DNA of 64,000 nucleotides from Croceicoccus sp. (GCA_002694745.1 NZMY01000037.1:124001-188000), one strand, 5' to 3'; shown: positions 26,659-36,450, numbered from the stretch's first letter. Translations and numbers: made by a program. Notes: generated from the sequence alone by a model not told the origin.

Positions 26659-28233
26659 GTGACCGCGCCCTCGAACCATCAGAACCATCCCCAGCAGGCC
26701 ACCATCCGCCACGCGCTCGACATCTCGCGCAAGGACGATTTCGCCGCATGGTATCAGGCCGTGGTCAGCCAGGCCGACATGGCCGAGGAATCGGGCGTGC
26801 GCGGCTGCATGATCATCAAGCCATGGGGCTGGGGCATCTGGGAGCGTATTCAGCGCCTGCTGGACGACCGGATCAAGGAAACCGGCCACGACAATTGCTA
26901 TTTCCCGCTGTTCATCCCGCTGTCCTATTTCGCCAAGGAAGCCGAACACGTCGAGGGCTTCGCCAAGGAGATGGCGGTCGTCACCCATCACCGGCTCAAG
27001 GCCGAGGATGGCTCGCTGGTCGTCGATCCCGACGCAAAGCTGGAAGAGCCGTTGGTGGTCCGCCCTACGTCCGAGACGGTGATCGGTCAGGCCATGGGCC
27101 GCTGGATCCAGAGCTGGCGCGACCTTCCGCTCAAGCTGAACCAGTGGGCCAATGTCGTGCGCTGGGAAATGCGCACCCGAATGTTCCTGCGCACCAGCGA
27201 ATTTCTCTGGCAGGAAGGCCACACCGCCCATGCCACGCGCGAAGACGCGATGGACGAGACGCTGCTGATGCTCGAAGTCTATCGCAGCTTTGCCGAGGAT
27301 GTGCTGGCGATGCCCGTCGTCGCAGGCGAAAAGCCTGAGAACGAGCGTTTTCCGGGCGCCGACGCGACCTTCTCGATCGAGGCGATGATGCAGGACGGCA
27401 AGGCGCTGCAGGCCGGCACCTCGCATTATCTGGGCACGACCTTCTCGCAGGCGGCGGACATCAAGTTCCAGGACGATCAGGGCGCCGAGCAATTGTGCCA
27501 CACGACCAGCTGGGGCGTATCCACGCGGCTGATCGGCGGCGTCATCATGACCCATGGCGATGATGACGGGCTGCGCGTCCCCCCGCGCATCGCGCCGCAC
27601 CAGATCATCATCCTGCCCATGCTGCGCGGCAAGGATGGCGACAGCGACATCCTGTCCTATTGCGAAGAAGTTCGTAAGACCCTGACCGCGCAGGACGCGT
27701 TCCGCGAACCCGTGCGCGTGCTGCTGGATCAGCGCCCGGGCAAGGCCGCGCAAAAGCGGTGGGACTGGGTCCGCAAGGGCGCGCCCATCATCCTGGAGGT
27801 CGGCCCGCGCGACATGGCGAGCGAGCAGGTGTCGGTGCTGCGCCGCGACCGGCTCTGGCGCGAGGACGGCAAGGCGGACATCAACGGCGAAGCGCGCGAC
27901 GATTTTCTCTTCAACGCGGCCGGTATTCTGGAACAGATCCAGGAAACCCTGTTCACCGAGGCGCAGACCCGCCGCGACGAGGCGATCCGCACCGACATTT
28001 CGGACATGGACGCGGTTGCCGAATATTTCGCGGAAGGTGCTGTGAAACCCGGCTGGGTCCGCGCGGCATGGTCCCGCCCGACCGGTGCCGAACTCGACAC
28101 GGTGGTGGAACAGCTCAAGAGCCTGAAGCTGACCTTGCGGAATATCCCGTCGGACAGCGACAAGCCCGAGGATCCCTGCATCTTCACCGGCAAGGAAGCG
28201 GTGGAATATATCTATATCGCACGCGCTTACTAG
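26659..28233 (+). CDS. proS: Proline--tRNA ligase (archaeal/eukaryotic-like type)
   Basis: Class II synthetase charging tRNA-Pro. The 524-residue protein has motif 2 region ANVVRWEMRTRMFLRTSEFLW written in parts as RWEMRTRMFLRTSEFLWQEG, preceded by LVVRPTSETVIG, and motif 3 GGVIMTHGDDDGLRVPPR. EAEHVEGFAKEMAVVTH and a C-terminus ending in Tyr (YIARAY) match the archaeal/eukaryotic-like ProS group rather than the E. coli type, and the YbaK-like editing insert is absent. The start is GTG 26659 (VTAPSNHQN); upstream in-frame sequence runs through the terminator hairpin, so it is not coding. Confidence 0.93.
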   Translation: MTAPSNHQNHPQQATIRHALDISRKDDFAAWYQAVVSQADMAEESGVRGCMIIKPWGWGIWERIQRLLDDRIKETGHDNCYFPLFIPLSYFAKEAEHVEGFAKEMAVVTHHRLKAEDGSLVVDPDAKLEEPLVVRPTSETVIGQAMGRWIQSWRDLPLKLNQWANVVRWEMRTRMFLRTSEFLWQEGHTAHATREDAMDETLLMLEVYRSFAEDVLAMPVVAGEKPENERFPGADATFSIEAMMQDGKALQAGTSHYLGTTFSQAADIKFQDDQGAEQLCHTTSWGVSTRLIGGVIMTHGDDDGLRVPPRIAPHQIIILPMLRGKDGDSDILSYCEEVRKTLTAQDAFREPVRVLLDQRPGKAAQKRWDWVRKGAPIILEVGPRDMASEQVSVLRRDRLWREDGKADINGEARDDFLFNAAGILEQIQETLFTEAQTRRDEAIRTDISDMDAVAEYFAEGAVKPGWVRAAWSRPTGAELDTVVEQLKSLKLTLRNIPSDSDKPEDPCIFTGKEAVEYIYIARAY

Positions 28234-28278
28234 GCAGGGCCCTTGCCAAGCGCGGGAGCGCGACGCACAGTGCGGGTC

Positions 28279-29631
28279 ATGAAAATCCGCTCTACTGTCG
28301 CTGCGCTCGCCGCGCTGGCCTGCGCCACGTCCCTGCCGCCCTCCGCCTTTGCCCAGAGCGAATCCGACATCCGGATTTCCGAGGACCGGCTTCGCGCCGA
28401 TATCGACACGCTGGTGGGTTTCGGCACGCGCAACACGCTGTCGGTGCAGGATCATCCGACGCGCGGGATCGGTGCCGCGCGCCGCTGGGCCGAGGCGGAG
28501 TTTCGGCGGATATCTGAGGAATGCGGCGGGTGTCTGCAGATCGCGCTGCCCGAACGCATGGTGCAGGGCCGCCGCATTGCCGAGCCGACCCGGCTGGTCA
28601 ACGTGCTGGCCATCCAGCCCGGCACCGAGCGCCCGAACGAGGTCGTGATCGTATCGGCCCATATCGATTCCATGGCATCCGATCCGACCGATGCGACGAC
28701 CGATGCCCCCGGCGCGAACGATGACGGGTCCGGCACGGTCCTGATATTCGAGGCGGCGCGCAACCTCTCGCGCTTCAAGTTTCCGACCACCATCGTCTAT
28801 GCCGTGCTCTCGGGCGAGGAACAGGGCCTGTATGGCGGCAAGCTGCTGGCCGACTATGCCGAGGAGCAGGGCTGGACGGTCAAGGCGGTGCTTAACAACG
28901 ACATCGTGGGCGGCAGCCACGGGTCGGACGGTTTCACCGACGACGGCCATGTGCGGGTCTTTTCCGAAGCCGTTCGCGCCGATGCGGGCGACGAGCAGCG
29001 CAGCGACATGCGCCGCAATGGTGGCGAGAATGACGCGCCTTCGCGCAATCTCTCGCGTTGGCTGGCCGATCTGTCCGAGAATGACGGCGACGACGCTCTG
29101 ACGGTGCGGCAGGTCTGGCGCGCCGATCGCATGGGGCGCGGCGGCGATCATTTGCCGATGCTCGAAAAGGGCTTTCCCGCGGTCCGCCTGTCCGTGGCGG
29201 TCGAGGATTACGAACACCAGCACCAGAACGTCCGGACCGAGGAAGGCGTGTTCTATGGCGACGTGCCCGACGAGATGGATTTTCCCTATCTGGCGCGGGT
29301 GACAAGGCTCAACACGCTGGCGCTGGCAAAGCTAGCGCGCACGCCGATGCCGCCGCGCGTGACGGCGGATGCCGCCGTGCGGACCGACACGCTGGTCGAA
29401 TGGCAACCCTCTGAGGGGGCAGCCGGATATGCGCTGTGGCGCCGCCGCACCGACGACGCGGCTTGGGAACGTGTGCGCGAAGTGCCTGCAGGGACGACCA
29501 GCAGCACGCTGAACCTGCGCGGCGACGACTGGATCGTGGGCGTCTCGGCCATCGCGGCCAGCGGCGCGGAAAGCCCCGTCGCGGCAGCCGTGCCGGGCGG
29601 CGCGTTCTATCCGCTTGCCGCTGCGGAATAG
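28279..29631 (+). CDS. Secreted M28-family zinc aminopeptidase
   Basis: A 450-residue protein with a Sec signal (MKIRSTVAALAALACATS ... AFAQ). The M28 metal and catalytic residues are visible: AHIDSM, GANDDGSG (bridging Asp), SGEEQGLYG (general base Glu), NNDIVGG and the late His in YEHQHQN. A C-terminal region of about 90 residues looks like a fibronectin-III-like beta domain (TLVEWQPSEGAAGYALWRR). It probably trims peptides in the periplasm or outside. ATG 28279 is chosen for the signal peptide. Confidence 0.87.
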   Translation: MKIRSTVAALAALACATSLPPSAFAQSESDIRISEDRLRADIDTLVGFGTRNTLSVQDHPTRGIGAARRWAEAEFRRISEECGGCLQIALPERMVQGRRIAEPTRLVNVLAIQPGTERPNEVVIVSAHIDSMASDPTDATTDAPGANDDGSGTVLIFEAARNLSRFKFPTTIVYAVLSGEEQGLYGGKLLADYAEEQGWTVKAVLNNDIVGGSHGSDGFTDDGHVRVFSEAVRADAGDEQRSDMRRNGGENDAPSRNLSRWLADLSENDGDDALTVRQVWRADRMGRGGDHLPMLEKGFPAVRLSVAVEDYEHQHQNVRTEEGVFYGDVPDEMDFPYLARVTRLNTLALAKLARTPMPPRVTADAAVRTDTLVEWQPSEGAAGYALWRRRTDDAAWERVREVPAGTTSSTLNLRGDDWIVGVSAIAASGAESPVAAAVPGGAFYPLAAAE

Positions 29632-29674
29632 GCACCGCTTGGCAAGCGGGCCGGGCAGGGCCACATAGGGTCCA

Positions 29675-31984
29675 ATGGCACATCACAAGAAATTCGAAGG
29701 CCTGCCCAGCAAGGAGCAGGTCATGGAGCTTATCAACGGCTCTGACACCCCCGTCGGCAAGCGTGAGATCGCGCGTCACTTCAAGCTGAAGGGTCAGGAG
29801 AAGATTGCGCTCAAGGCCTTGCTGAAGGACATGGCCGAAGACGGGCTGATCGACGGCAAGCGCACCGCGTATCACCGCATGGGCGGCGTGCCCAAGGTCA
29901 CCGTGCTGCGCGTGGTCGAGATCGAAGAGGGCGAGGCTGTCGCCGTTCCCGAGACATGGGATCCCGACAGCGGGCAGGCCCCGCCGCGGCTGCGCGTGGT
30001 CGAACCCAAGGGCAAGGCGAAGCGCGCCTATCCCGCCCTGCGCAAGGGCGACCGCATCCTGGCCCGGACGGAAGAGGCCGGAAAGGGCTGGATCGCCCAT
30101 GTCATGCGCAAGCTGCCCGACCGGGCCGAGGCGCTGATGGGCGTTGTCGAGATCGACGGCAGCGGCAAGGGCTGGCTGGCGCCGGTCGAGAAATCCGTGC
30201 GCAATTCGATGCCCATCGCCGATCTGGGCGGGGCCGAGGAAGGGCAACTTGTGCTGGCCGAACCGGCGGGCAAATCGCCCCGTTCGGGCGTGAAGGTGAC
30301 CGAGGTGCTGGGCGACCCGCTCGCACCCAAGAGCTTCAGCCTGATCGCGATCCATAAATACGAGATCCCGCATGTCTTCACGAACGAGGTGCTGGACGAG
30401 GCAGAGACCTCGGCCCGGCTGCCGCTGTCCAGGGACGAGCGCGAGGATCTGACCGGCCTGCCCATCGTCGCCATCGATCCCGCCGATGCGCGCGACCATG
30501 ACGATGCGATCTGGGCCGAGCCCGACGACAATCCCGACAATGAAGGCGGGTGGAAGGCGCTGGTCGCGATTGCCGATGTCAGCTTTTACGTCCGCCCCGG
30601 CATGAAGATCGACCGCGAGGCGCGCAAGCGGGGCAATTCGGTCTATTTCCCCGACCGCGTCGTCCCCATGCTGCCCGAAGTGCTGTCCGCCGACGTCTGC
30701 TCGCTGGGCGAGGGTGAGGATCGCGCTGCGATGGCCTGCCACCTCACCATCGACGCCGACGGGCGCGTGAGGAACTTCCGGTTCACCCGCGCCATCGTTC
30801 GTATCCACGAGGTGATCGCCTATGAAGACGCGCAGGAGCGGATCGACGACGGCGACGCGCCCGAGCATCTGAAGAACCTATGGGGCTGCTGGAAACGGCT
30901 GGCCTCTGCGCGTGACGACCGCGAGCCGCTCGACCTCGACCTGCCCGAACGCCGCGTCGTGCTGGACGAGAAGGGGCGCATCGACGCCATCGTCGTGCGC
31001 GAACGGCTCGACGCGCACCGCGTGGTCGAGGATTTCATGATCGCCGCCAATGTCGCCGCCGCCAAGGCGCTGGAGGCCAAGGCCGCGCCCGTCGTCTATC
31101 GCGTCCACGAAACGCCGAGCCGGGAGAAGCTGGTCTCGCTGCGCGACTACCTCAAGACCATGGATCGCAGCCTGTCGCTGGGTCAGGTGATCACCCCTTC
31201 GCTGTTCAATCGCCTCATCAAGGATGTGGCCGACGTGGCAGAGAAGGAACTGATCATGGAGCAGGTGCTGCGTACGCAGATGCAGGCCTATTACGGGCCG
31301 CGCAACGCAGGGCACTTTGGCCTGTCGCTGGGCAGCTATGCGCATTTCACCTCGCCCATTCGCCGCTATGCCGATCTGCTGGTCCACCGCGCACTGGTCG
31401 ATGCCTATCGGCTGGAGCAGCCCAAACCGCAATCGAACGCCATCCCCGATGGCAGCGGCCTGTCGGACCGAGACCGCGAATCGCTGGACCGCGTGACCGA
31501 AGCCATCAGCCGCGCCGAACGCCGCGCGATGGAGGCGGAGCGCGATACCATCGACCGCTATGTCGCGGCATGGTTATCGGGCCGCGTGGGCGAAACCTTT
31601 GAAACTCGTGTCACCGGCGTGCAGAAATTCGGTCTTTTCGCGACCATTCTGGGTCTCGGCGGTGACGGTCTGGTGCCCGTATCGGTGCTGGGGGATGAGC
31701 GTTTCAACTATGACGACAAGGCGCAGGTGCTGGTCGGGCAGGAAAGCGGCACCACTTTCCGCGCGGGCGACCGCCTGACATTGCGGCTGGCAGAGGCCAA
31801 TCCCCTGTCCGGCGCGCTGAAATTCGAACCGCCCGAATTCGCCGGCAGCATCGAACCGCGCGGCAACCGGCCCGCGCCGCGCCGCAAGGCGAAGCCGCAG
31901 ATCCGCCACGACAAGGCGGGCAAGCATGTCGTTGGAAAGCGCGGCCGACCGGGGAACATACGGCATCAGGGCCGCAAGAAGTGA
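29675..31984 (+). CDS. rnr: Ribonuclease R
   Basis: 3'-5' exoribonuclease that degrades structured RNA. The 769-residue protein has an N-terminal helix-turn-helix segment, cold-shock-like RNA-binding parts, the RNB catalytic domain (VAIDPADARDHDDAIWAE with the metal-binding Asp cluster; YAHFTSPIRRYADLLVHR), an S1 domain (about residues 640-720) and a basic tail (RRKAKPQIRHDKAGKH). ATG 29675 gives the usual N-terminus. Together with rne the window carries two major RNA-decay enzymes, though not in one operon. Confidence 0.95.
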   Translation: MAHHKKFEGLPSKEQVMELINGSDTPVGKREIARHFKLKGQEKIALKALLKDMAEDGLIDGKRTAYHRMGGVPKVTVLRVVEIEEGEAVAVPETWDPDSGQAPPRLRVVEPKGKAKRAYPALRKGDRILARTEEAGKGWIAHVMRKLPDRAEALMGVVEIDGSGKGWLAPVEKSVRNSMPIADLGGAEEGQLVLAEPAGKSPRSGVKVTEVLGDPLAPKSFSLIAIHKYEIPHVFTNEVLDEAETSARLPLSRDEREDLTGLPIVAIDPADARDHDDAIWAEPDDNPDNEGGWKALVAIADVSFYVRPGMKIDREARKRGNSVYFPDRVVPMLPEVLSADVCSLGEGEDRAAMACHLTIDADGRVRNFRFTRAIVRIHEVIAYEDAQERIDDGDAPEHLKNLWGCWKRLASARDDREPLDLDLPERRVVLDEKGRIDAIVVRERLDAHRVVEDFMIAANVAAAKALEAKAAPVVYRVHETPSREKLVSLRDYLKTMDRSLSLGQVITPSLFNRLIKDVADVAEKELIMEQVLRTQMQAYYGPRNAGHFGLSLGSYAHFTSPIRRYADLLVHRALVDAYRLEQPKPQSNAIPDGSGLSDRDRESLDRVTEAISRAERRAMEAERDTIDRYVAAWLSGRVGETFETRVTGVQKFGLFATILGLGGDGLVPVSVLGDERFNYDDKAQVLVGQESGTTFRAGDRLTLRLAEANPLSGALKFEPPEFAGSIEPRGNRPAPRRKAKPQIRHDKAGKHVVGKRGRPGNIRHQGRKK

Positions 31985-32038
31985 GGGTTTGCTGAAACGA
32001 TCCTCCCGCCCGTCCGTTCGGATGGAAAGGAGATTCTT

Positions 32039-32569
32039 ATGCTGACCCCGAATTCGAAGGTTCCCGAACTCGCCCTGCCGCTGACGATTGATGCGCGGTT
32101 CAAGCTGGCGCATCAGTCGCCCGACTACATGACGATGCTGGTGTTCTATCGCGGCAAGCACTGCCCGATCTGCAAATCCTATTTGGAGCAGATCGCCGAC
32201 CAGCTCGACGATTTCACCAGCCGCGGAATTTCGATCTTCGCCATCTCGATGGATAGCGAGGAGCGGGCGATGGTCGTCGACCGCGAATGGGATACGGGCG
32301 ACCTGCCGCTTGCCTATGATCTGTCGGCAGAGCAGGCGCGCGAATGGGGCCTCTATCTGTCCGAGAAGCGCGAAGGGTCGGACGAACCCGACATGTTTTC
32401 GGAACCCGGCCTGTTCCTGATCCGGCCCGACGGCACGCTATTCTTTGCGCAGGTGCAGAGCGCGCCTTTCACGCGGCCTCCGCTGGACGAACTGCTCAAG
32501 GGCATCGATTTCGTGAAGAAGAACGACTACCCGGCGCGGGGCACTGCGACCGGCAAGGTCCACGCATAA
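32039..32569 (+). CDS. AhpC/TSA-like peroxiredoxin family protein
   Basis: A 176-residue cytoplasmic thioredoxin-fold protein. The motif YRGKHCPICKSYLEQ puts a CxxC at the position where peroxiredoxins hold the peroxidatic Cys, a variant seen in peroxiredoxin-like proteins. Strong AAAGGAGA precedes ATG 32039. It may reduce peroxides or act as a disulfide reductase; I cannot decide. It converges on the universal stress protein gene with a 15-bp gap. Confidence 0.8.
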   Translation: MLTPNSKVPELALPLTIDARFKLAHQSPDYMTMLVFYRGKHCPICKSYLEQIADQLDDFTSRGISIFAISMDSEERAMVVDREWDTGDLPLAYDLSAEQAREWGLYLSEKREGSDEPDMFSEPGLFLIRPDGTLFFAQVQSAPFTRPPLDELLKGIDFVKKNDYPARGTATGKVHA

Positions 32570-32584
32570 AGCTGAATTCAGCAC

Positions 32585-33040
32585 CTAGCTGAGCGCGTCG
32601 ACCTCCTCGTCGGTCAGCGCGCCCGGTACGATCATAAGCGGGCAGGGCAGCTGTCCGGCGCGTTGGCCTGCGAAGTGGGCGATCAACGGGCCGGGCGCAC
32701 CCTCGGCCGCCGCGCCCAGCACCAGTGCGGCGATACCGGGATGCTCGGCCAGATAATCCTGCACCACGCGGGTCGCATCGCCGACCTTGACCGCGATCGA
32801 CGGCATCCTGCCGGATTCCTCGAACAAGGAACCCGCCGCGGCCATCACCAGAACCTCGGCGCGGCTTTTCGCCTCGTCCTCGATCGTGGCCTGCACGCCG
32901 CCGAACGCCACGAACTGCTGTTTGGGCACCACGGCGATGATGTGCACCGCGCCTCCGGTATCCAGCGCGCGCCGCGATGCAAAGCGCAGCGCAGTGCGGG
33001 ACTCCGGGGTTTCGTCCATGATGACGAGATAGATGCGCAT
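32585..33040 (-). CDS. Universal stress protein (UspA family)
   Basis: A 151-residue single Usp domain: it starts MRIYLVIMDETPESRTALRF, and the ATP-binding-type loop region reads LVLGAAAEGAPGPLIAHF, which lacks the clean G-2x-G-9x-G(S/T) pattern. Nucleotide binding is therefore uncertain. Such proteins are stress-induced modulators. It stands alone, convergent with the peroxiredoxin-like gene and divergent from pdhC. Confidence 0.85.
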   Translation of the reverse strand: MRIYLVIMDETPESRTALRFASRRALDTGGAVHIIAVVPKQQFVAFGGVQATIEDEAKSRAEVLVMAAAGSLFEESGRMPSIAVKVGDATRVVQDYLAEHPGIAALVLGAAAEGAPGPLIAHFAGQRAGQLPCPLMIVPGALTDEEVDALS

Positions 33041-33125
33041 TGCGAATATCGGCCTGCCAGTTGAACTATCTGCAAAGCCTGCGGCACGTCGCGGCTTTTC
33101 GCAAGAGGATGACGCAAATCCGGCC

Positions 33126-33154
33126 TTGACCCATTCCGGTTAAGGCTAGAGATA
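33126..33154 (+). promoter_or_regulatory. Possible sigma-70 promoter for pdhC
   Basis: TTGACC (33126-33131), a 17-nt spacer, then GAGATA (33149-33154), about 80 bp before pdhC. The -35 is good and the -10 is weak. Confidence 0.35.
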
Positions 33155-33232
33155 TGCTCCGAAATTCTCCCCGCCATGGCCTTCCGATCCCCCGGATACG
33201 GCCAGCAATCAAAGCCAGGAACGCCGACGATC

Positions 33233-34585
33233 ATGCCGATCTCTCTCAAGATGCCAGCCCTGTCCCCCACCATGGAAGAGGGCACCTTGGCCAAGTGGCT
33301 CGTCAAGGCCGGCGACAAGATCGGACCCGGCGACATCATTGCAGAGATCGAGACCGACAAGGCGACGATGGAATTCGAATCCATCGACGAGGGAACGATC
33401 GCCGCCATCTCGGTGGATGAGGGGACCGAGAACGTGAAGGTCGGTACGGTCATCGCCGTGCTGGCCGAGGAAGGCGAGAATCTGGAGGAAGCCGCGAAAG
33501 CCGGTGCCAGCGCTGCGCCCGCGCCCAGTTCCGCGCCTGCCGCTTCGGAATCCGCTTCCGCTGCTTCGCCCAGTTCTGCTTCGTCAAGTCCTGCTTCGTC
33601 CAGTCCTGCTCCGACCGCTTCCGCGGCTCCGGCACCTTCTCCGGCCGCGTCGGGTGACCGCGTGTTCGCATCGCCGCTCGCGCGCCGTCTGGCCGCTGAG
33701 AAGAACATCGACCTTGCCCAACTGCAGGGCAGCGGACCGCGCGGGCGGATCGTGAAGGCCGACATTAAGGGCGCAAAGGAAGGCGCGGCGAAATCCGCTC
33801 CGGCTGCGGCACCGGCTGCCGGTGCGCCCGCCGCTGCTCCGGCCTCCACGGTCGAGATGTCGGACGAAACCCGCGCCATTCTCGATGCGCGCATTCCGCA
33901 TCAGGTGTCGAAACTGTCGGGCATGCGCAAGACCATCGCGCGCCGCCTGACCGAATCCAAACAGCAGGTTCCGCACATCTACCTGACCGTCGATGTCCGG
34001 CTCGACAAGCTGCTGGCGCTTCGCGGCGAGATCAACAAGGCGCTGGAAAGCCAGGGCGTGAAGGTGTCGGTCAACGATCTGCTGGTCAAGGCGCTGGGCA
34101 AGGCGCTGATCGCGGTGCCCGAATGCAATGTCGCGTTCTCGGGCAGCGAGCTGATCCAGTACGAGCGGGCCGATGTTTCGGTCGCCGTGTCCATTCCGGC
34201 CGGTCTGATCACGCCGATCATTTCCGATGCCGATGGCCGTTCGGTCAGCTCGATCGCCAAGGCGATGAAGGACCTTGCCGGCCGTGCCCGCGAGGGCAAG
34301 CTGCAGCCCGAGGAATACCAGGGCGGCACCGCCAGCCTGTCCAACATGGGCATGATGGGCATAAAGCAGTTCGAGGCCGTGATCAATCCGCCGCAGGGCA
34401 TGATCCTTGCCATCGGCGCGGGCGAAAAACGCGCCATCGTGGACGAAAACGGCGAAATCGCCCCCGCCATGATGATGAGCGCGACGGGAAGCTTTGATCA
34501 CCGCGCGATCGACGGGGCCGACGGCGCCCGCCTGATGGCCGCTTTCAAGGAGCTGGTCGAAAACCCGCTGGGCATGCTGGCTTGA
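33233..34585 (+). CDS. pdhC: Pyruvate dehydrogenase complex E2, dihydrolipoamide acetyltransferase
   Basis: Transfers acetyl groups from E1 to CoA on a swinging lipoyl arm. The 450-residue protein has one lipoyl domain with the lipoylated Lys in [11 protein letters not shown], a Ser/Ala/Pro linker (about 90-140) built from 15-bp tandem repeats, an E3/E1-binding domain ([16 protein letters not shown]), a second Ala/Pro linker, and the catalytic domain with [15 protein letters not shown] 33233 ([12 protein letters not shown]) is the family start. E1 genes are not adjacent in this window; a thioesterase and lpdA follow. Confidence 0.95.
   Translation: MPISLKMPALSPTMEEGTLAKWLVKAGDKIGPGDIIAEIETDKATMEFESIDEGTIAAISVDEGTENVKVGTVIAVLAEEGENLEEAAKAGASAAPAPSSAPAASESASAASPSSASSSPASSSPAPTASAAPAPSPAASGDRVFASPLARRLAAEKNIDLAQLQGSGPRGRIVKADIKGAKEGAAKSAPAAAPAAGAPAAAPASTVEMSDETRAILDARIPHQVSKLSGMRKTIARRLTESKQQVPHIYLTVDVRLDKLLALRGEINKALESQGVKVSVNDLLVKALGKALIAVPECNVAFSGSELIQYERADVSVAVSIPAGLITPIISDADGRSVSSIAKAMKDLAGRAREGKLQPEEYQGGTASLSNMGMMGIKQFEAVINPPQGMILAIGAGEKRAIVDENGEIAPAMMMSATGSFDHRAIDGADGARLMAAFKELVENPLGMLA
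33561..33620 (+). repeat. 15-bp tandem repeat encoding the pdhC linker
   Basis: Four adjacent 15-bp units begin at 33561, 33576, 33591 and 33606. The first three share CTGCTTCG then a variable base pair and AGT. They encode a Ser/Ala/Pro-rich flexible linker, so unit number could vary between strains without breaking the frame. Confidence 0.7.
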
Positions 34586-34598
34586 TGGTCGCGCCCGC

Positions 34599-34988
34599 AT
34601 GACCGCCGAAGACGGTAATCCCCCCGAAGGCGAACCGGCGATCCGCGTGGTCGCAATGCCCGCCGACACCAATGTCTATGGCGACATCTTCGGTGGCTGG
34701 CTGGTCAGCGTCATGGACAATGCGGCGGGGCTGATCGCTTCGCGCCACGGCAAGGGCCGCGCGGTGACCGTCGCGATGGACAAGATGCTATTCCATGCAC
34801 CAGTGTCCGTGGGCGACGAAGTGTCGGTATATGGCGAGATCACGCGCGTCGGACGCAGTTCGATGACGATCAATGTCGAGGCATGGCGCCGCCATCGCTT
34901 CGAGGAACATGCGGTGAAGGTGACCGAGGCGGATTTCACCTTCGTGGCGATAGATGACAACGGGCGGCCGCGCCCGATACAGGGTTAG
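34599..34988 (+). CDS. Acyl-CoA thioesterase (YciA-like hotdog fold)
   Basis: Hydrolyses acyl-CoA esters. The 129-residue hotdog protein shows the family pattern MPADTNVYGDIFGGWLVSVMD, with the catalytic Asp in the usual NxxGDIFGG context, followed by the strand containing MLFHAPVSVGDEV. Start ATG 34599 lies 13 bp after pdhC and lpdA starts 11 bp after its stop, so it sits inside the E2-E3 operon. It may relieve acyl-CoA build-up or tune CoA supply; the link is inferred from position. Confidence 0.87.
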   Translation: MTAEDGNPPEGEPAIRVVAMPADTNVYGDIFGGWLVSVMDNAAGLIASRHGKGRAVTVAMDKMLFHAPVSVGDEVSVYGEITRVGRSSMTINVEAWRRHRFEEHAVKVTEADFTFVAIDDNGRPRPIQG

Positions 34989-34999
34989 GAGACTGCAAA

Positions 35000-36412
35000 G
35001 TGGCAGACAGCTATGACGTAATCGTGCTCGGTTCGGGTCCGGGGGGCTATGTTTCGGCGATCCGCTGCGCGCAGCTTGGCCTCAAGCCCGCCATCGTGGA
35101 GCGCGAGCTGCTGGGCGGGATCTGCCTTAACTGGGGCTGCATCCCGACCAAGGCGCTGCTGCGTTCGGCCGAGATCTTCCATTACATGCAGCATGCCAAG
35201 GACTATGGCCTTGCCGCCAAGGAGATCGAGGCCGATCTGGACGCGGTGGTCAAGCGCTCTCGCGGGGTTGCCGCGCAGCTCAACAAGGGCGTGACCGGGC
35301 TGATGAAGAAGAACAAGATCACGGTCCACATGGGCAGCGGCAAGCTTGTCGCTGCGGGCAAGGTCGAGGTGAAGGGCGAAAAGGGCACCGAGGAACTGAC
35401 CGCCAAGCATGTCATCGTCGCGACCGGCGCGCGGGCGCGCGACCTGCCCGGCAATCCGGCCGATGGCGACCGCATCTGGACCTATCGCCACGCGATGACG
35501 CCCAAGGAAATGCCCAGCAAGTTGCTGGTCATCGGATCGGGCGCGATCGGGATCGAATTCGCCAGCTTTTACAATGACATGGGTGTCGACGTCACGGTCG
35601 TCGAGATGATGGACCGCATCGTGCCGGTGGAAGACAAGGACGTCTCGGCCTTTCTGGAAAAGGCGCTGACCAAGCAGGGCATGACGATCAAGACCGGCGC
35701 CAAGGTCGAGGTTACCGGAAAGACCGCGAAGTCGGTCAAGGCGAAGATCACCGACAAGGCCGGCAAGGCCGAGGAAACCGAATTCAGCCATGCGATCGTC
35801 GCCATCGGCATCGTTCCCAATACCGAGGAGATCGGGCTGGAGAAGCTGGGTATCACCGCCGACCGCGGCTTTATCCAGATCGACGATTACGGCCGCACCA
35901 ATGTGAAGGGCGTGTGGGCCATCGGCGATTGCACGCCCGGCCCGTGGCTGGCGCACAAGGCAAGCCACGAAGGCGTTACCGCGGCGGAATCGATTGCGAA
36001 GGAACTGGGCAACAAGGACGTGCATCCGCATGCCATGGATCGCCGCAACATTCCGGGCTGCACCTATTGCCACCCGCAGATCGCCAGCGTCGGCATGACC
36101 GAGCTCAAGGCGAAGGAAGCGGGCTATGAGGTGAAGACCGGCACCTTCCCCTTCATCGGCAACGGCAAGGCAATCGCGCTGGGCGAGGCCGAGGGTTTCA
36201 CCAAGACGGTATTCGATGCCAAGACCGGCGAGCTGCTGGGCGCGCATATGATTGGTGCGGAAGTGACCGAGATGATCCAGGGCTACGTCGTGGGCAAGAC
36301 CCTGGAGACGACCGAAGCGGAGTTGATGAACACGATCTTCCCGCACCCGACCATCAGCGAGAGCATGCATGAAAGCGTGCTCGCAGCATATGGACGCGCG
36401 CTGCATATCTGA
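35000..36412 (+). CDS. lpdA: Dihydrolipoyl dehydrogenase (E3)
   Basis: FAD disulfide reductase that reoxidises lipoamide for pyruvate and other 2-oxo acid dehydrogenases. The 470-residue protein has the FAD-binding GSGPGGYVSAIRCAQLG, the redox-active CxxxxC in GGICLNWGCIPTK, the NAD-binding GSGAIGIEFASF, and the C-terminal active-site His in FPHPTISE. The start is GTG 35000 with AGGAGA upstream. It is the third gene of the pdhC-thioesterase-lpdA unit. Confidence 0.96.
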   Translation: MADSYDVIVLGSGPGGYVSAIRCAQLGLKPAIVERELLGGICLNWGCIPTKALLRSAEIFHYMQHAKDYGLAAKEIEADLDAVVKRSRGVAAQLNKGVTGLMKKNKITVHMGSGKLVAAGKVEVKGEKGTEELTAKHVIVATGARARDLPGNPADGDRIWTYRHAMTPKEMPSKLLVIGSGAIGIEFASFYNDMGVDVTVVEMMDRIVPVEDKDVSAFLEKALTKQGMTIKTGAKVEVTGKTAKSVKAKITDKAGKAEETEFSHAIVAIGIVPNTEEIGLEKLGITADRGFIQIDDYGRTNVKGVWAIGDCTPGPWLAHKASHEGVTAAESIAKELGNKDVHPHAMDRRNIPGCTYCHPQIASVGMTELKAKEAGYEVKTGTFPFIGNGKAIALGEAEGFTKTVFDAKTGELLGAHMIGAEVTEMIQGYVVGKTLETTEAELMNTIFPHPTISESMHESVLAAYGRALHI

Positions 36413-36450
36413 TCGAACGCGGGCAGGGCCGAGAAGGCCCTGCTTCGCCT

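Noticed and set aside
26656-29223. Very long open frame on the minus strand opposite proS and the M28 peptidase gene
   Set aside because: It is a shadow caused by high G+C codon usage; the plus-strand genes have clear motifs and the shadow has none.
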